The notes: generated by a model from the letters alone, not told the origin. Counted from the first letter of the stretch, positions 1-8,201 are shown. The stretch is DNA of 15,999 nucleotides from an uncultured Eubacteriales bacterium (GCA_900319835.1 ONPY01000058.1:1-15999); one strand, 5' to 3'. Program-made: numbers and translations.

Positions 1-453
1 ATAGCGCCCCAGGCAGGCGCCAAGTACACAGCCGAAGATCCAATAGCACTGATTGACAAGTGCAATCAGAAAATCGGCCCGCTGCTGATCCAGACCATCC
101 TCATACTGGACAGAGCAGAGAATGGAATAAGTCTCATCTGTCAGCGTCAGAACCATATAGGGATATCGCCAACCCATTTTTCGAAAGCGCTCGATAAAAC
201 CAAGCCCGTAGAAAAGATGTCTCCCGTTGATAAACAACGTCATCAGCGCGAGGACAGGCAGCGGCGTTCCCGCGGTGAGCAGGGGCACCATCACAATCTG
301 CATGGAGCCGGCAAAGATAAACACCGCCATGATGAAAGACCACCAGGGAGCATAGCCACTTTCCGACATCATCATACCGAAGGCGATGCCGATAAAAAGA
401 TAGGTAAAAAAGATAGGAAACGTCTGGCGGAGGGCAAAGCGGAATTCTCTCAT
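1..453 (-). CDS. azlC: AzlC family branched-chain amino acid permease, N-terminal part (runs off the left edge)
   Basis: Translation of the minus strand from an ATG at 453 gives 151 open codons with no stop before the window edge. The protein is very hydrophobic and matches the AzlC/YgaZ pattern: an early helix with FPIFFTYLFIGIAFG, then an FAGSMQ segment around residue 50, then LFINGRHLFYGL around residues 70-82. AzlC is the large subunit of an AzlC-AzlD membrane exporter for branched-chain amino acids and their analogues; azlD would be expected just beyond the left edge, which I cannot see. A good ribosome site, AAGGAG, lies 5 bases upstream of the ATG, and a strong promoter lies 36 bases upstream. 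Family assignment is from sequence recognition; substrate is inferred from the family. Confidence 0.85.
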   Translation of the reverse strand, partial: MREFRFALRQTFPIFFTYLFIGIAFGMMMSESGYAPWWSFIMAVFIFAGSMQIVMVPLLTAGTPLPVLALMTLFINGRHLFYGLGFIERFRKMGWRYPYMVLTLTDETYSILCSVQYEDGLDQQRADFLIALVNQCYWIFGCVLGACLGRY

Positions 454-488
454 AGCTACTCCTTGAAGGGCGGTTAATGTCTATTTCA

Positions 489-517
489 TTATATAGAATC
501 GGTAGGGAAAAAGCAAG
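489..517 (-). promoter_or_regulatory. Sigma-A promoter of azlC
   Basis: Read on the minus strand, TTGCTT (517-512) is followed after 17 bases by a perfect TATAAT (494-489). The start would fall near 482, giving a leader of about 30 bases that contains the azlC ribosome site. Confidence 0.7.
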
Positions 518-578
518 CAGCCCAGGGAATGGTGAATGCAAAAAGCAGCCGATCACAGGCCATATTCATGAAATCACC

Positions 579-608
579 TTGACACGGTTTTTTGCTTTGT
601 TTTATTAT
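579..608 (+). promoter_or_regulatory. Sigma-A promoter of the acyltransferase gene
   Basis: A perfect TTGACA (579-584) is followed after 18 bases by TATTAT (603-608). A perfect TATAAT at 606-611 overlaps it but would need a 21-base spacer. Predicted leader is about 88 bases. It is divergent from the azlC promoter, with about 60 bases between the two -35 boxes. Confidence 0.65.
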
Positions 609-702
609 AATTATAAATCAGGCGAAAGGAAAGAAATCTTCCGCTGTATGATATGAAAAGCTCTGCCGATGGCTTCAGCTGTGGCAGAATCGGAGGCGTT
701 GA

Positions 703-1752
703 ATGGACAGAGCAAAAAACAGATCGGTCTATCTGGACATTGTGCGGGTAACGGCGCTGTTTTGTGTGATCCTGATGCATACGGGGATGGAGGTTCTGAC
801 GCCTGGTACGGGCATTGGAACAGCGCTGCTGCAAGCTGTCATTGTTGTGATCCGAATTGGGATCCCGCTGTTCTTTATGGCCTCGGGCGCACTGCTGCTT
901 GGACGCGAGGAGACGTTCTCCTCTCTGTTCAAACACCGTATCCTCCGCTTTGCACTTGTTATTTTGTTGATACAGGCGCTGCAGTATTGGTATATGTTCC
1001 GCCTGGAACCGTGGAAAATCTATCTGCAGTATTATCTTCAGACGGTCTATTCCGGGGAATTTGCCGCCCACACATGGTATCTGTATTCCTATCTCGCGTT
1101 TCTCTTTATGCTGCCGCTGCTGCGGCGGCTTGTCGCCGGAATGGAGCGCAGGCATTTTCACTATCTGTTTATCATCTATCTGGTGTATATGTTTTTAGGC
1201 TCGCTCGGTGATGTGATTTGGGGCGGGGCGTTCCCGCTCAATGCAGAGTTCTCCGTCTCTTTCTTCCTCGCGCGTGAAGCGGTCATCTATCCGCTTCTAG
1301 GCTATTACCTGCACAACAAGGTCGTGATCCGGGAGAGAGAAAAAACGCGCGCTTTTGCGCTTGCCTGCTGGGGTGTGGGCGCAGCCGCCCTTGCTCTGAG
1401 CGTGGTAATGCGCATGCTGTCGCGGCGGGTGACCGGCAGCTGGCAGTTTGATCCCTACCATTACATCTCCATTCCGGCCGCCGCTTTCTTCTTTGGGACG
1501 CGTATCGCCTGCGAAAAACACGTTCCGGGCAGGCGTTTTTCCGTACTGCTGGCAACACTCTCGGAGACCAGTTTTGCCACCTATCTGCTGCACAACATCT
1601 GGCTGGATCTCTTTCAGCCGCTCAAGGGGGCGGCGGCATCTGCCGTGGGAGCGTTCACGGCATGTCTGCTTCAAGGGCTTGCAGCCCTCGTGCTCGGCAC
1701 TTGTATAAGCTGTGTACTCAAAAAAATCCCAGGCTTGAAAAAGCTCTTGTAA
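703..1752 (+). CDS. Acyltransferase family 3 membrane protein (O-acyltransferase)
   Basis: The 349-residue polytopic membrane protein has the acyltransferase-3 signature: an N-terminal YLDIVRVTALFCVILMHTG helix (residues 10-28) with Arg15 and His26 in the positions expected for the catalytic-helix motif, then GIPLFFMASG at 53-62. About ten hydrophobic segments follow, and a basic tail closes the protein. The family (OafA, YrhL, WecH) moves acetyl or other acyl groups onto cell-wall or surface sugars or small molecules from the cytoplasmic membrane. The acceptor here cannot be told from sequence. The start is supported by GGAGG at 692-696, six bases before the ATG. It appears to be a single-gene transcript with its own promoter and a terminator shared with the converging gene. 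Confidence 0.85.
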   Translation: MDRAKNRSVYLDIVRVTALFCVILMHTGMEVLTPGTGIGTALLQAVIVVIRIGIPLFFMASGALLLGREETFSSLFKHRILRFALVILLIQALQYWYMFRLEPWKIYLQYYLQTVYSGEFAAHTWYLYSYLAFLFMLPLLRRLVAGMERRHFHYLFIIYLVYMFLGSLGDVIWGGAFPLNAEFSVSFFLAREAVIYPLLGYYLHNKVVIREREKTRAFALACWGVGAAALALSVVMRMLSRRVTGSWQFDPYHYISIPAAAFFFGTRIACEKHVPGRRFSVLLATLSETSFATYLLHNIWLDLFQPLKGAAASAVGAFTACLLQGLAALVLGTCISCVLKKIPGLKKLL

Positions 1753-1780
1753 ATTCTTCTGGCAACACTTGGGCAATCAA

Positions 1781-1832
1781 CGATAAAACGGGAAGGATAA
1801 ACCGAATTGGTTGTATCCTTCCCGTTTTATCG
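1781..1832. terminator. Bidirectional intrinsic terminator between convergent genes
   Basis: A perfect 19-bp inverted repeat (1781-1799 with 1814-1832) has a loop that itself can form a four-pair AACC/GGTT helix around GAATT. The stem carries an A-run on one side and a T-run on the other, so it can end transcripts from either strand: the acyltransferase stops 28 bases to the left, the SGNH hydrolase 10 bases to the right. Confidence 0.85.
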
Positions 1833-1842
1833 TGTGGACCAA

Positions 1843-2550
1843 TCAGATTTCCGAGGCAGCAAAGCCGAGCTGGTTCAGGCAAGTGAGCCACGCGTCAGCG
1901 AGCGTCTGGTGTCCCTTGGCGTTGGGGTGAGATCCGTCCATTGTCTCATAGCGAGCGCCGAGCGCACCCAGATCCGCCAGCAGACAGCCGTTCTTTTCTA
2001 CTGCGGCCCGGATCGCACAATTGTATTCCTCCAGGCCATATCCCATGCCGGACTCGGGAAAATCCCAGAATGGGTTGCCCTGGATTTGCGTTCGCATCAG
2101 CGTCCCGCATATCACTTTTGTGTCGGGATAGAGCCTGCGGATCTTTTGCAGCATGGCGTCATACGCGGCGGAAAAAGTATTGAGATCTGCTCCGCCATGG
2201 GCTTCGGATTTCCCATGGATAGGGATGCCGCTGGCAAAGTCGTTAAAGCCCGCGTATATGAGAATGACGTCCGGAATGCGCTCGGCCGAACGGAGCCGAA
2301 GCAGTCTCGCATCAGAGCCGGCGGCGGGAAAAGCATTGCCTGACACTTTGCTGCCGGAATAGGAGTCGTTCACGCAGAGACCGGCCTGCAGCGTCAGGAT
2401 AACCTTGCCCCACCAGGTGTCCCTTGCGCTGGTGAGTCGGTTGCTGCGGAGCATCTCGGTGTCATAGTAGACAGCATAACCAGGAGGATTGTAGGCGATA
2501 CAGGTGCTGATGGAATCCCCCAGAATGGAAAAATAGGTTTTGTTCTCCAT
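1843..2550 (-). CDS. SGNH/GDSL-type hydrolase
   Basis: The 235-residue protein has the four conserved blocks of the SGNH esterase/lipase superfamily. Block I is GDSIS at residues 11-15 with nucleophile Ser13. The block II glycine lies in SYSGSKVSG around Gly66. Block III is GFND with Asn103. Block V is DGSHPN, with Asp205 and His208 completing the triad. No signal peptide or membrane helix is visible, so it is probably cytoplasmic. Family members remove acyl groups from lipids, sugars or thioesters; the substrate is unknown. The start has GGGAGAG about seven bases upstream. It lies 22 bases downstream of the rRNA methyltransferase gene on the same strand and is probably co-transcribed. A functional link to the membrane O-acyltransferase across the terminator is possible but only a guess. 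Confidence 0.85.
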   Translation of the reverse strand: MENKTYFSILGDSISTCIAYNPPGYAVYYDTEMLRSNRLTSARDTWWGKVILTLQAGLCVNDSYSGSKVSGNAFPAAGSDARLLRLRSAERIPDVILIYAGFNDFASGIPIHGKSEAHGGADLNTFSAAYDAMLQKIRRLYPDTKVICGTLMRTQIQGNPFWDFPESGMGYGLEEYNCAIRAAVEKNGCLLADLGALGARYETMDGSHPNAKGHQTLADAWLTCLNQLGFAASEI

Positions 2551-2572
2551 GGTAGTCTCTCCCTGTGATCAG

Positions 2573-3940
2573 TTAGAATGAAGGAAGGCGCTCCATAAGG
2601 GCGACGGTTTCCACATGCTTGGTTCTTGGAAACAGGTCAAAAGCTGTGGCGGCGGACAGGGAATAGCCGAGCTCGGAAAAACGAAGAATATCCCGTGCCA
2701 GTGTAGAGGGTTCACAGGAGACATAGACGATACGGCGGGGATGCATGGATGCAACAGCCATTACCGCCTCCTGATACATGCCCTTGCGGGGTGGATCAAC
2801 CACCACGACATCAGGCTGCAGGCCGCGTTCTCCAAGTGCGAGAGCGGCCTGGCCCGCATCGGCGCACAGAAACTCGACGTTTTCTATCCGGTTCTCTTTC
2901 GCGTTCTGACGGGCATTTTCCACGGCCTCCGGCACGATCTCAGCACCGATGACGCGCCCGGCCTCCTGAGTCAGACACAGGCTGATGGTGCCGGCGCCGC
3001 AGTATAGATCAAATGCCAGCATCCCTTTGTCAAGCTGCGCATACTCCAGCGCTTTGCGGTACAGCCGCTCCGCCTGGGGCGGATTGACCTGGAAAAAAGC
3101 CTGCGGGGCCAGTTCAAAGCGGAAGCCGCAGAGTGTGTCTGTGAGGGTATCCTTTCCCCAAAGTGGGTAATAATCGCCGCTCAGTACGGTGTTCCCTTCG
3201 GTCTTGTTGACATTGAGCACAATCCCCGTCAGCTCCGGGCAGGCTTGCCTAACATGGTCTACAAGCGCCTGGGTCATCGATCCGAAGCCCTTGCGCGCCA
3301 CAATACACAGTAGCCTCTCATTCCCGTGAGCAGCTCTGCGGCAGAAGATGTGCCGCACGACGCCCTGACCGGTGATCTCATCATAGGCAGGAATCTGGTG
3401 GGCGTTCATAAAATCGGTCACGGCAGCCGCAGCGCGATGGGCCAAGTGATCCTGCAGGCGGCATTGACTGACTGGAATTACTTCATGGCTGCGCTCCCGA
3501 TAAAAACCGGAGACCACCAAGCCGTCTGCTGTGCCGACAGCAAGAATGCCCTTGTTGCGATAGCCCTCAACAGCATCGCTGCCGACGATTTCGGAGGCCA
3601 GGACCGTCTGCTTCCCGATCCGGGAGAGCGCGTCATTGACCTTGTCGAGCTTAAAGCGCAGCTCCTCGTCATAGGAGAGATGGCGGCAGTCACATCCGCC
3701 GCATTTGCCGTAGGCCGGGCAGTCGGATTCCACGCGGTTTGGAGAGAGCAGCAGAGGCGTCATGGCGCGGCCATAGGCGAGATTCTTTCCTACTTTGACA
3801 ATCCGGATTTCCCACTCCTCGCCGGGAATGGTTCGGGGAACAAAGACCGCGCAGCCGTTTACATGGCAAACCCCGTAGGCCTCAGCGCTGTATCCTTCTA
3901 TGCGGACACAGTGTGTTTCATTTTTTCTTAAAGTTTCCAT
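2573..3940 (-). CDS. rlmD: 23S rRNA (uracil-5-)-methyltransferase, RlmD/RumA/RlmCD family
   Basis: The 455-residue enzyme methylates C5 of a uridine in 23S rRNA (U1939, or U747 and U1939 in RlmCD types) using S-adenosylmethionine. Visible parts in order are: an N-terminal TRAM-like beta domain (about 8-62); an iron-sulfur site with Cys74, Cys80 and Cys83 (C-x5-C-x2-C) and a fourth cysteine at Cys160; a central domain; the SAM motif DLYCGAGTISL; DPPRKG; the catalytic loop SCEPSTLARD with nucleophile Cys409; and HVETVALM near the C terminus with the base Glu444. The ATG at 3940 lacks a recognisable Shine-Dalgarno site, and a TATGAT hexamer lies only 11 bases upstream, so the transcript may be nearly leaderless or the start may differ. 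RlmD versus TrmA or RlmC specificity cannot be settled from sequence alone. Confidence 0.88.
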   Translation of the reverse strand: METLRKNETHCVRIEGYSAEAYGVCHVNGCAVFVPRTIPGEEWEIRIVKVGKNLAYGRAMTPLLLSPNRVESDCPAYGKCGGCDCRHLSYDEELRFKLDKVNDALSRIGKQTVLASEIVGSDAVEGYRNKGILAVGTADGLVVSGFYRERSHEVIPVSQCRLQDHLAHRAAAAVTDFMNAHQIPAYDEITGQGVVRHIFCRRAAHGNERLLCIVARKGFGSMTQALVDHVRQACPELTGIVLNVNKTEGNTVLSGDYYPLWGKDTLTDTLCGFRFELAPQAFFQVNPPQAERLYRKALEYAQLDKGMLAFDLYCGAGTISLCLTQEAGRVIGAEIVPEAVENARQNAKENRIENVEFLCADAGQAALALGERGLQPDVVVVDPPRKGMYQEAVMAVASMHPRRIVYVSCEPSTLARDILRFSELGYSLSAATAFDLFPRTKHVETVALMERLPSF

Positions 3941-4041
3941 ATCTGGATTCTATCATATCCCAGCAGAAATGGCAAAGAGAATCGTATATTTTCACCCGAT
4001 AGACAGATACTATGCTTGCCAAGTAAGGAAGGAGAATTGTT

Positions 4042-4299
4042 ATGAAGAGAAGCTTTGCCTGTCTGATGGCTGTTTTGTCGCTGAGCCTCCTGCTGGTCGG
4101 CTGCGGCGGCAGCATGGACGGCGGGACGGTCACATCTTCGCCTGCCGCGGTCAGCGCCACGCCCGTGATCCCTAGTATGGACGTCAGCCTGACACCCACA
4201 CCCGATGATCGGACCCAAGGGGGAACCGAGACCAACCGGGAGTCCGGCATGACGGATGGAAGCACCACCGCACCGGATGTAAGCGCACGTGTAAAATAA
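4042..4299 (+). CDS. Small Ser/Thr/Pro-rich lipoprotein of unknown function
   Basis: The 85-residue product has a Lys-Arg start, a hydrophobic core and the lipobox LLVGC with Cys21, so it is expected to be cleaved by signal peptidase II and anchored in the membrane. The mature part (CGGSMDGG onward) is rich in Ser, Thr, Pro, Gly and acidic residues, has no recognisable domain and looks disordered. Only about 64 residues remain after processing. The start is well supported by an AGGAAGGAG ribosome site at 4025-4033. The promoter is unclear: TACTAT at 4008-4013 could be a -10 but lacks a good -35. A strong terminator follows immediately, so it is probably a single-gene unit. I do not recognise the family. 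Confidence 0.75.
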   Translation: MKRSFACLMAVLSLSLLLVGCGGSMDGGTVTSSPAAVSATPVIPSMDVSLTPTPDDRTQGGTETNRESGMTDGSTTAPDVSARVK

Positions 4300-4304
4300 G
4301 AATC

Positions 4305-4346
4305 AGCAGCAGGGCTGTCCGTTTTTGGACGGCCTTGCTGCTTTTT
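4305..4346 (+). terminator. Intrinsic terminator after the lipoprotein gene
   Basis: A 16-bp stem with two G-U pairs (4305-4320 with 4327-4342), loop GTTTTT and a T-tract at 4342-4346, starting five bases after the lipoprotein stop codon. Confidence 0.9.
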
Positions 4347-4348
4347 GG

Positions 4349-4377
4349 TTGCAATCTGCAGGACACTGTACTATAAT
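4349..4377 (+). promoter_or_regulatory. Sigma-A promoter of the HD-domain gene
   Basis: TTGCAA (4349-4354), a 17-base spacer and a perfect TATAAT (4372-4377) lie directly after the preceding terminator. Transcription would start near 4384, about 29 bases before the ATG. Confidence 0.8.
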
Positions 4378-4412
4378 CATGACGTCAAAAACCAATACAG
4401 GGGGTAGACTTT

Positions 4413-4955
4413 ATGAGCTATGTTCCGAGTGTGGATCAGGCCAGAGAGCTTGTCCAGCGGTATAACAAGGAGCCTTTTCATCTCCAGCACGCGGAGACGG
4501 TCTCCAAGGTGATGGGCGAGATCGCAAAAGAATACGACCCGGAGAATGTGGATTTCTGGCGCGTCGTGGGAATGCTGCACGACATTGATTTTGAAATCTG
4601 GCCGGAGCAGCACTGCGTCAAAGCAAACGAACTGCTGCATGAGCTGGACATTGACGAGAACGTCATCCATGCAGTGGTCAGCCACGGCTACGGGATCTGC
4701 GCAGATGTGGAACCCGTAAAGCAGATGGAGAAGATGCTCTTTGCCACCGATGAGCTGACAGGTCTGATCGGTGCGGTGGCTCTGATGCGGCCTACCGGAA
4801 TCTCCGATATGGAGCCAAAATCCGTCATGAAGAAATTCAAGGATAAGAAATTTGCCGCCGGCTGTTCCCGGGACGTCATCCGCCAGGGTGCCGAGATGCT
4901 GGGCATGGAGCTAAATGACCTGATCTCGCTGACGCTCAACGCCATGCGCGCCTGA
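4413..4955 (+). CDS. HD-domain phosphohydrolase-like protein
   Basis: The 180-residue cytoplasmic protein carries an HD-superfamily metal-binding pattern: His26 in HLQHAETV, the His56-Asp57 doublet in GMLHDID, further histidines at 67, 86 and 91, and Asp113 in ATDELTG. HD proteins of this size usually hydrolyse phosphate esters of nucleotides or related compounds with a divalent metal. The length and the GMLHDIDFE context fit a COG2316-like single-domain group, but I cannot name a substrate. The ATG at 4413 has only a GGGGGT ribosome site at about 4400-4405. The gene has its own promoter and ends at a terminator shared with dapA, so it is probably monocistronic. Confidence 0.8.
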   Translation: MSYVPSVDQARELVQRYNKEPFHLQHAETVSKVMGEIAKEYDPENVDFWRVVGMLHDIDFEIWPEQHCVKANELLHELDIDENVIHAVVSHGYGICADVEPVKQMEKMLFATDELTGLIGAVALMRPTGISDMEPKSVMKKFKDKKFAAGCSRDVIRQGAEMLGMELNDLISLTLNAMRA

Positions 4956-4963
4956 AATACTCG

Positions 4964-5010
4964 GCAAAAGAAGGGAGCCAGACCTTTTCGGTTTGGCTCC
5001 TGTCTTTTGC
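4964..5010. terminator. Bidirectional intrinsic terminator between the HD gene and dapA
   Basis: The inner stem is 11 bp with one G-U pair (4974-4984 with 4990-5000) around TTTTC. It is flanked by an outer A/T-rich eight-base repeat (4964-4971 with 5003-5010). This gives a U-tract in both directions for two convergent genes. Confidence 0.85.
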
Positions 5011-5012
5011 AT

Positions 5013-5903
5013 CTATACGGCGATACCTACATCCCGCATGGCAGTAAGCAGACGGCTCCGGTTTTCCCGGGAAATCTCCACAAGCGGAAGGCGGAGGATC
5101 CCGCTGTCCAGACTCATGCTCTGCATGGCCGCCTTGACGGGAATGGGGTTGGTTTCCACAAAGAGGGCGGACATAAGAGGTGAAAACTTTGCATAGAGCG
5201 CCGCGGCTTCGATAAAATTCTGCTCAAGACATAGTGCGCAGAGCTTTGCCATCACGCCGGGGACGATGTTGCTTGCAACCGAGATTACGCCGAGAGCGCC
5301 CAGGGACATCAGGGGAACGGTGCAGTCGTCGTTTCCGCTCCAGATATACAGATCGTCTCCGCAGAGGCTGCGAATCTTGCCGGCCAGACTGATGTCGCCG
5401 GAGGCCTCCTTGATACCAACAATGTTCGGGTGCTCTGAGAGAACCTTGCAGGTCTCCGCGCTCAGCCCAATTCCCGTGCGGCTTGGCACGTTGTAGAGGA
5501 TCAGGGGAATGTCTACGCGGTCCGCTACATATCCAAAGTGTTCGACAAGCCCCTTTTGTGTGCTCTTGTTGTAGTAGGGCGTCACCATCAAAATGGCGTC
5601 CGCACCGGCAGCTTTGGCGCTCTCCGCTGCGCGAAGGGCGGAGAGTGTGTTGTTGCTGCCGACACCCACAATCACCTTCATCCGACCGACACACTTCTGA
5701 ACGGCGACACGCACAAGCTCGTCGTGTTCTTCGTGGCTGAGCGTAGCAGCCTCTCCTGTCGTGCCGCAGACCACCAGCGCGGCTGTGCCGTTTTCATATT
5801 GAAAGTCGATGTTTCTCCGAAAGCGCTCGTAATCGATGCCATGCTCGTCAAAGGGAGTGACGATCGCAGTGCAGGAACCTCTGAAAACCGGTGTCTTTAC
5901 CAT
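5013..5903 (-). CDS. dapA: 4-hydroxy-tetrahydrodipicolinate synthase
   Basis: The 296-residue aldolase condenses pyruvate with aspartate semialdehyde, the first committed step to lysine and diaminopimelate (and, in spore formers, dipicolinate). Key residues are visible: the CGTTGE motif at 46-51, the Tyr110-Tyr111 pair in [15 protein letters not shown] with Tyr137 and Arg142, and Schiff-base Lys165 in GIKEASGD. The length is normal for the family. I chose the ATG at 5903 because GGAGG lies six bases upstream and the family begins with a short run before the [11 protein letters not shown] strand. The frame is open further upstream to 5999, but those 32 residues do not resemble DapA and would overlap the queA promoter. 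It stands alone, divergent from queA, with no other lysine gene nearby. Confidence 0.95.
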   Translation of the reverse strand: MVKTPVFRGSCTAIVTPFDEHGIDYERFRRNIDFQYENGTAALVVCGTTGEAATLSHEEHDELVRVAVQKCVGRMKVIVGVGSNNTLSALRAAESAKAAGADAILMVTPYYNKSTQKGLVEHFGYVADRVDIPLILYNVPSRTGIGLSAETCKVLSEHPNIVGIKEASGDISLAGKIRSLCGDDLYIWSGNDDCTVPLMSLGALGVISVASNIVPGVMAKLCALCLEQNFIEAAALYAKFSPLMSALFVETNPIPVKAAMQSMSLDSGILRLPLVEISRENRSRLLTAMRDVGIAV

Positions 5904-5964
5904 GGCAGCCTCCTGATACAAGTATTCACCCCAGAATCTATGCGTATGAAACCGGGAACATTCA

Positions 5965-5993
5965 TTGAAAAAGAGAACGGCATCTGCTATAAT
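5965..5993 (+). promoter_or_regulatory. Sigma-A promoter of queA-tgt
   Basis: TTGAAA (5965-5970), a 17-base spacer and a perfect TATAAT (5988-5993). The start should be near 6000, leaving about 30 bases before the favoured queA start. A clear promoter for divergent dapA was not found in the same gap. Confidence 0.85.
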
Positions 5994-6029
5994 AAGCACA
6001 ACGCGCTACTGATAAGGATGGAAAACACG

Positions 6030-7052
6030 TTGAAAAAATCGGATTTTTACTTTGACCTGCCGGAAGAGCTGATCGCCCAAACGCCTCTGGAGCGCCGGGA
6101 TTCCTCCCGCATGCTGCATCTGGACAAAGTGACGGGTGAGATTGAGCACCGGCATTTCTACAACCTGCCGGAATATCTGCGCCCAGGCGACTGCCTGGTG
6201 CTCAACGACACCCGGGTCCTGCCGGCAAGGCTCCTGGGCGCACGGAAGACCGGCGGGGGAGTGGAGCTTGTGCTGCTGCGCGATCTGGGCGGCGGGCGCT
6301 GGGAGTGTCTGAGCCGTCCCGGCCGAAAAACCAAACCGGGCACCGAGCTGTTTTTCGGTGATGGGGAGCTGACCGCCACGGTGGAATCCGTTGCCGAGGG
6401 CGGCAACCGCATCGTGCAGTTTCACTATGAGGGGATCTTTCTGGAGATCCTGGAACGCCTTGGAAAGATGCCTCTGCCGCCCTATATCAAGGAGGAGCTG
6501 CAGGACGCGGAGCGGTATCAGACCGTCTATTCCCGGGAATTGGGCAGTGCCGCGGCCCCTACGGCGGGCCTTCATTTCACCCCGGAACTGCTGGATCAGA
6601 TCCGCGCTATGGGCGTCAAGGTCTGTCCCATCACTCTGCACGTTGGCCTCGGCACCTTCCGCCCCGTTAAAGAGGATGAGATCGAAAACCACGAGATGCA
6701 TTCGGAGTTCTGCATCATCTCGCCTGAAACCGCACAGGCTGTAAACGAGACAAAGCGCAACGACGGCCGGGTCATTGCCGTGGGGACCACCTCCTGCCGC
6801 ACGCTCGAGAGCTTTGCCAAAGAGGACGGTACATTGGAGCCCTCCTCCGGCTGGACGGACATCTTCATCTATCCCGGTTATCACTTTAAGTGCATTGATG
6901 CACTGGTGACGAACTTCCACCTGCCGGAGAGCACACTGATTATGCTGGTCTCTGCCCTGGCAGGGAGAGAGCATATTCTGAACGCTTACAAAGTCGCTGT
7001 AGAGGAGCGCTACCGTTTCTTCTCCTTCGGCGACTCCATGCTGATTTTGTAA
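6030..7052 (+). CDS. queA: S-adenosylmethionine:tRNA ribosyltransferase-isomerase
   Basis: QueA transfers and isomerises the ribosyl part of S-adenosylmethionine onto preQ1 at tRNA position 34, forming epoxyqueuosine. The sequence shows family hallmarks: [17 protein letters not shown] near the N terminus, [67 protein letters not shown] and the C-terminal [16 protein letters not shown]. The start is a choice between ATG at 6018 (344 residues) and in-frame TTG at 6030 (340 residues). I favour TTG: AAGGA at 6014-6018 is spaced 11 bases from it but abuts the ATG, and [11 protein letters not shown] aligns with the known QueA N terminus. The gene is followed after 13 bases by tgt, the previous enzyme of the same pathway, with no terminator between them. 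Confidence 0.96.
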   Translation: MKKSDFYFDLPEELIAQTPLERRDSSRMLHLDKVTGEIEHRHFYNLPEYLRPGDCLVLNDTRVLPARLLGARKTGGGVELVLLRDLGGGRWECLSRPGRKTKPGTELFFGDGELTATVESVAEGGNRIVQFHYEGIFLEILERLGKMPLPPYIKEELQDAERYQTVYSRELGSAAAPTAGLHFTPELLDQIRAMGVKVCPITLHVGLGTFRPVKEDEIENHEMHSEFCIISPETAQAVNETKRNDGRVIAVGTTSCRTLESFAKEDGTLEPSSGWTDIFIYPGYHFKCIDALVTNFHLPESTLIMLVSALAGREHILNAYKVAVEERYRFFSFGDSMLIL

Positions 7053-7065
7053 GAGGGGGAATACG

Positions 7066-8196
7066 ATGTACAGGCTATTGAAACAGGAAGGCCACGCCCG
7101 GCGCGGCAGCTTTGAGACTCCCCATGGCCTGGTGCAGACACCGGTGTTTATGAATGTTGGCACCCAGGGCGCTATCAAGGGCGCGCTCTCTGCCGAGGAC
7201 CTGAAGACCATCGGCTGCCAGGTGGAACTCTCCAACACCTACCATCTGCACGTCCGCCCCGGCGATGAGCTGGTCAAGAGCATGGGCGGCCTCCATAAAT
7301 TCATGACCTGGGACGGCCCCATCCTCACAGACAGCGGCGGCTTTCAGATCTTTTCCCTGGCCAAGCTCCGCAAGATTTCCGAGGAAGGCGTGAAATTCAA
7401 CTCCCACGTGGATGGGCGCCACATCTTCATGGGCCCCGAGGAGAGCATGCGCATCCAGGCAAATCTCGGCTCCGATATTGCCATGGCCTTTGACGAGTGC
7501 GTGAAGATCCCGTCACCGAAAGACTATGTGCAGCGCTCTTGCGACCGAACCTTTCGCTGGCTGGAGCGGTGCAAGGCGGCACTGACCGCTTATAACCGGG
7601 AGGACGATGCGGTCAACCCCGGCCAGATGCTCTTCGGTATCAATCAGGGTGCTGTCTTCCGCGATCTCAGAATCGAACATATGAAAAAGATCGCAGCGCT
7701 TGAGCTGCCTGGATATGCCATCGGTGGTCTGGCGGTAGGGGAGAGTCACCAGGAGATGTATGACACCATCGAAGCGGTGGAGGAGTATATGCCGAAGGAC
7801 AAGCCCCGGTATCTCATGGGCGTCGGAACCCCGGGCAATATCATCGAGGGCGTGGCCAGAGGCGTCGATTTCTTTGACTGTGTCATGCCGGCACGCAATG
7901 GCCGCCACGGCCATCTCTTTACCTGGGACGGCATCATCAATATCAAAAATGAGAAATACGCCCGGGATGAGCAGCCCATTGATCCGGCATGCAGCTGTCC
8001 CGTTTGCCGTCGTTACTCCCGTGCCTATGTGCGCCATTTGTTCAAGGCGGAGGAGATGCTGGCCATGCGCTTTGCCGTGATGCACAATCTGTACTTTTAC
8101 AACAGCCTTATGCAGCGTATCCGCGACAGCCTGGATGACGGCAGTTTCCAGCAGTTTCGCGGCAAGTATACGCAAATTCTCGACAAACGTATATAA
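7066..8196 (+). CDS. tgt: tRNA-guanine transglycosylase (queuine tRNA-ribosyltransferase)
   Basis: Tgt swaps guanine-34 of GUN-anticodon tRNAs for preQ1, the substrate that QueA then modifies. The 376-residue length is typical. Visible sites are the general acid/base Asp89 in LTDSGGFQ, GGLAVGE at 220-226, nucleophile Asp271 in FFDCVMPARNGRHG, and the zinc site Cys309-x-Cys311-x2-Cys314 with His340. The variant PARNGRHG replaces the PTRNGRNG seen in proteobacterial enzymes. A GAGGGGG ribosome site supports the ATG at 7066. It is co-transcribed with queA; no terminator separates it from yajC, which has its own promoter. Confidence 0.97.
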   Translation: MYRLLKQEGHARRGSFETPHGLVQTPVFMNVGTQGAIKGALSAEDLKTIGCQVELSNTYHLHVRPGDELVKSMGGLHKFMTWDGPILTDSGGFQIFSLAKLRKISEEGVKFNSHVDGRHIFMGPEESMRIQANLGSDIAMAFDECVKIPSPKDYVQRSCDRTFRWLERCKAALTAYNREDDAVNPGQMLFGINQGAVFRDLRIEHMKKIAALELPGYAIGGLAVGESHQEMYDTIEAVEEYMPKDKPRYLMGVGTPGNIIEGVARGVDFFDCVMPARNGRHGHLFTWDGIINIKNEKYARDEQPIDPACSCPVCRRYSRAYVRHLFKAEEMLAMRFAVMHNLYFYNSLMQRIRDSLDDGSFQQFRGKYTQILDKRI

Positions 8197-8201
8197 GCAT
8201 C

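Noticed and set aside
134..556. Minus-strand 140-residue reading frame and a plus-strand frame at 217-477
   Set aside because: Both are alternative frames of the AzlC gene, which runs off the left edge on the minus strand and shows clear family sequence.
5904..5999. Upstream extension of dapA to an ATG at 5999
   Set aside because: The added 32 residues do not match the family, lack a ribosome site, and overlie the queA promoter; ATG 5903 has GGAGG at good spacing.
5538..6029. Long upstream extension of the queA frame
   Set aside because: It lies antisense to dapA and does not resemble QueA; the frame is simply open.
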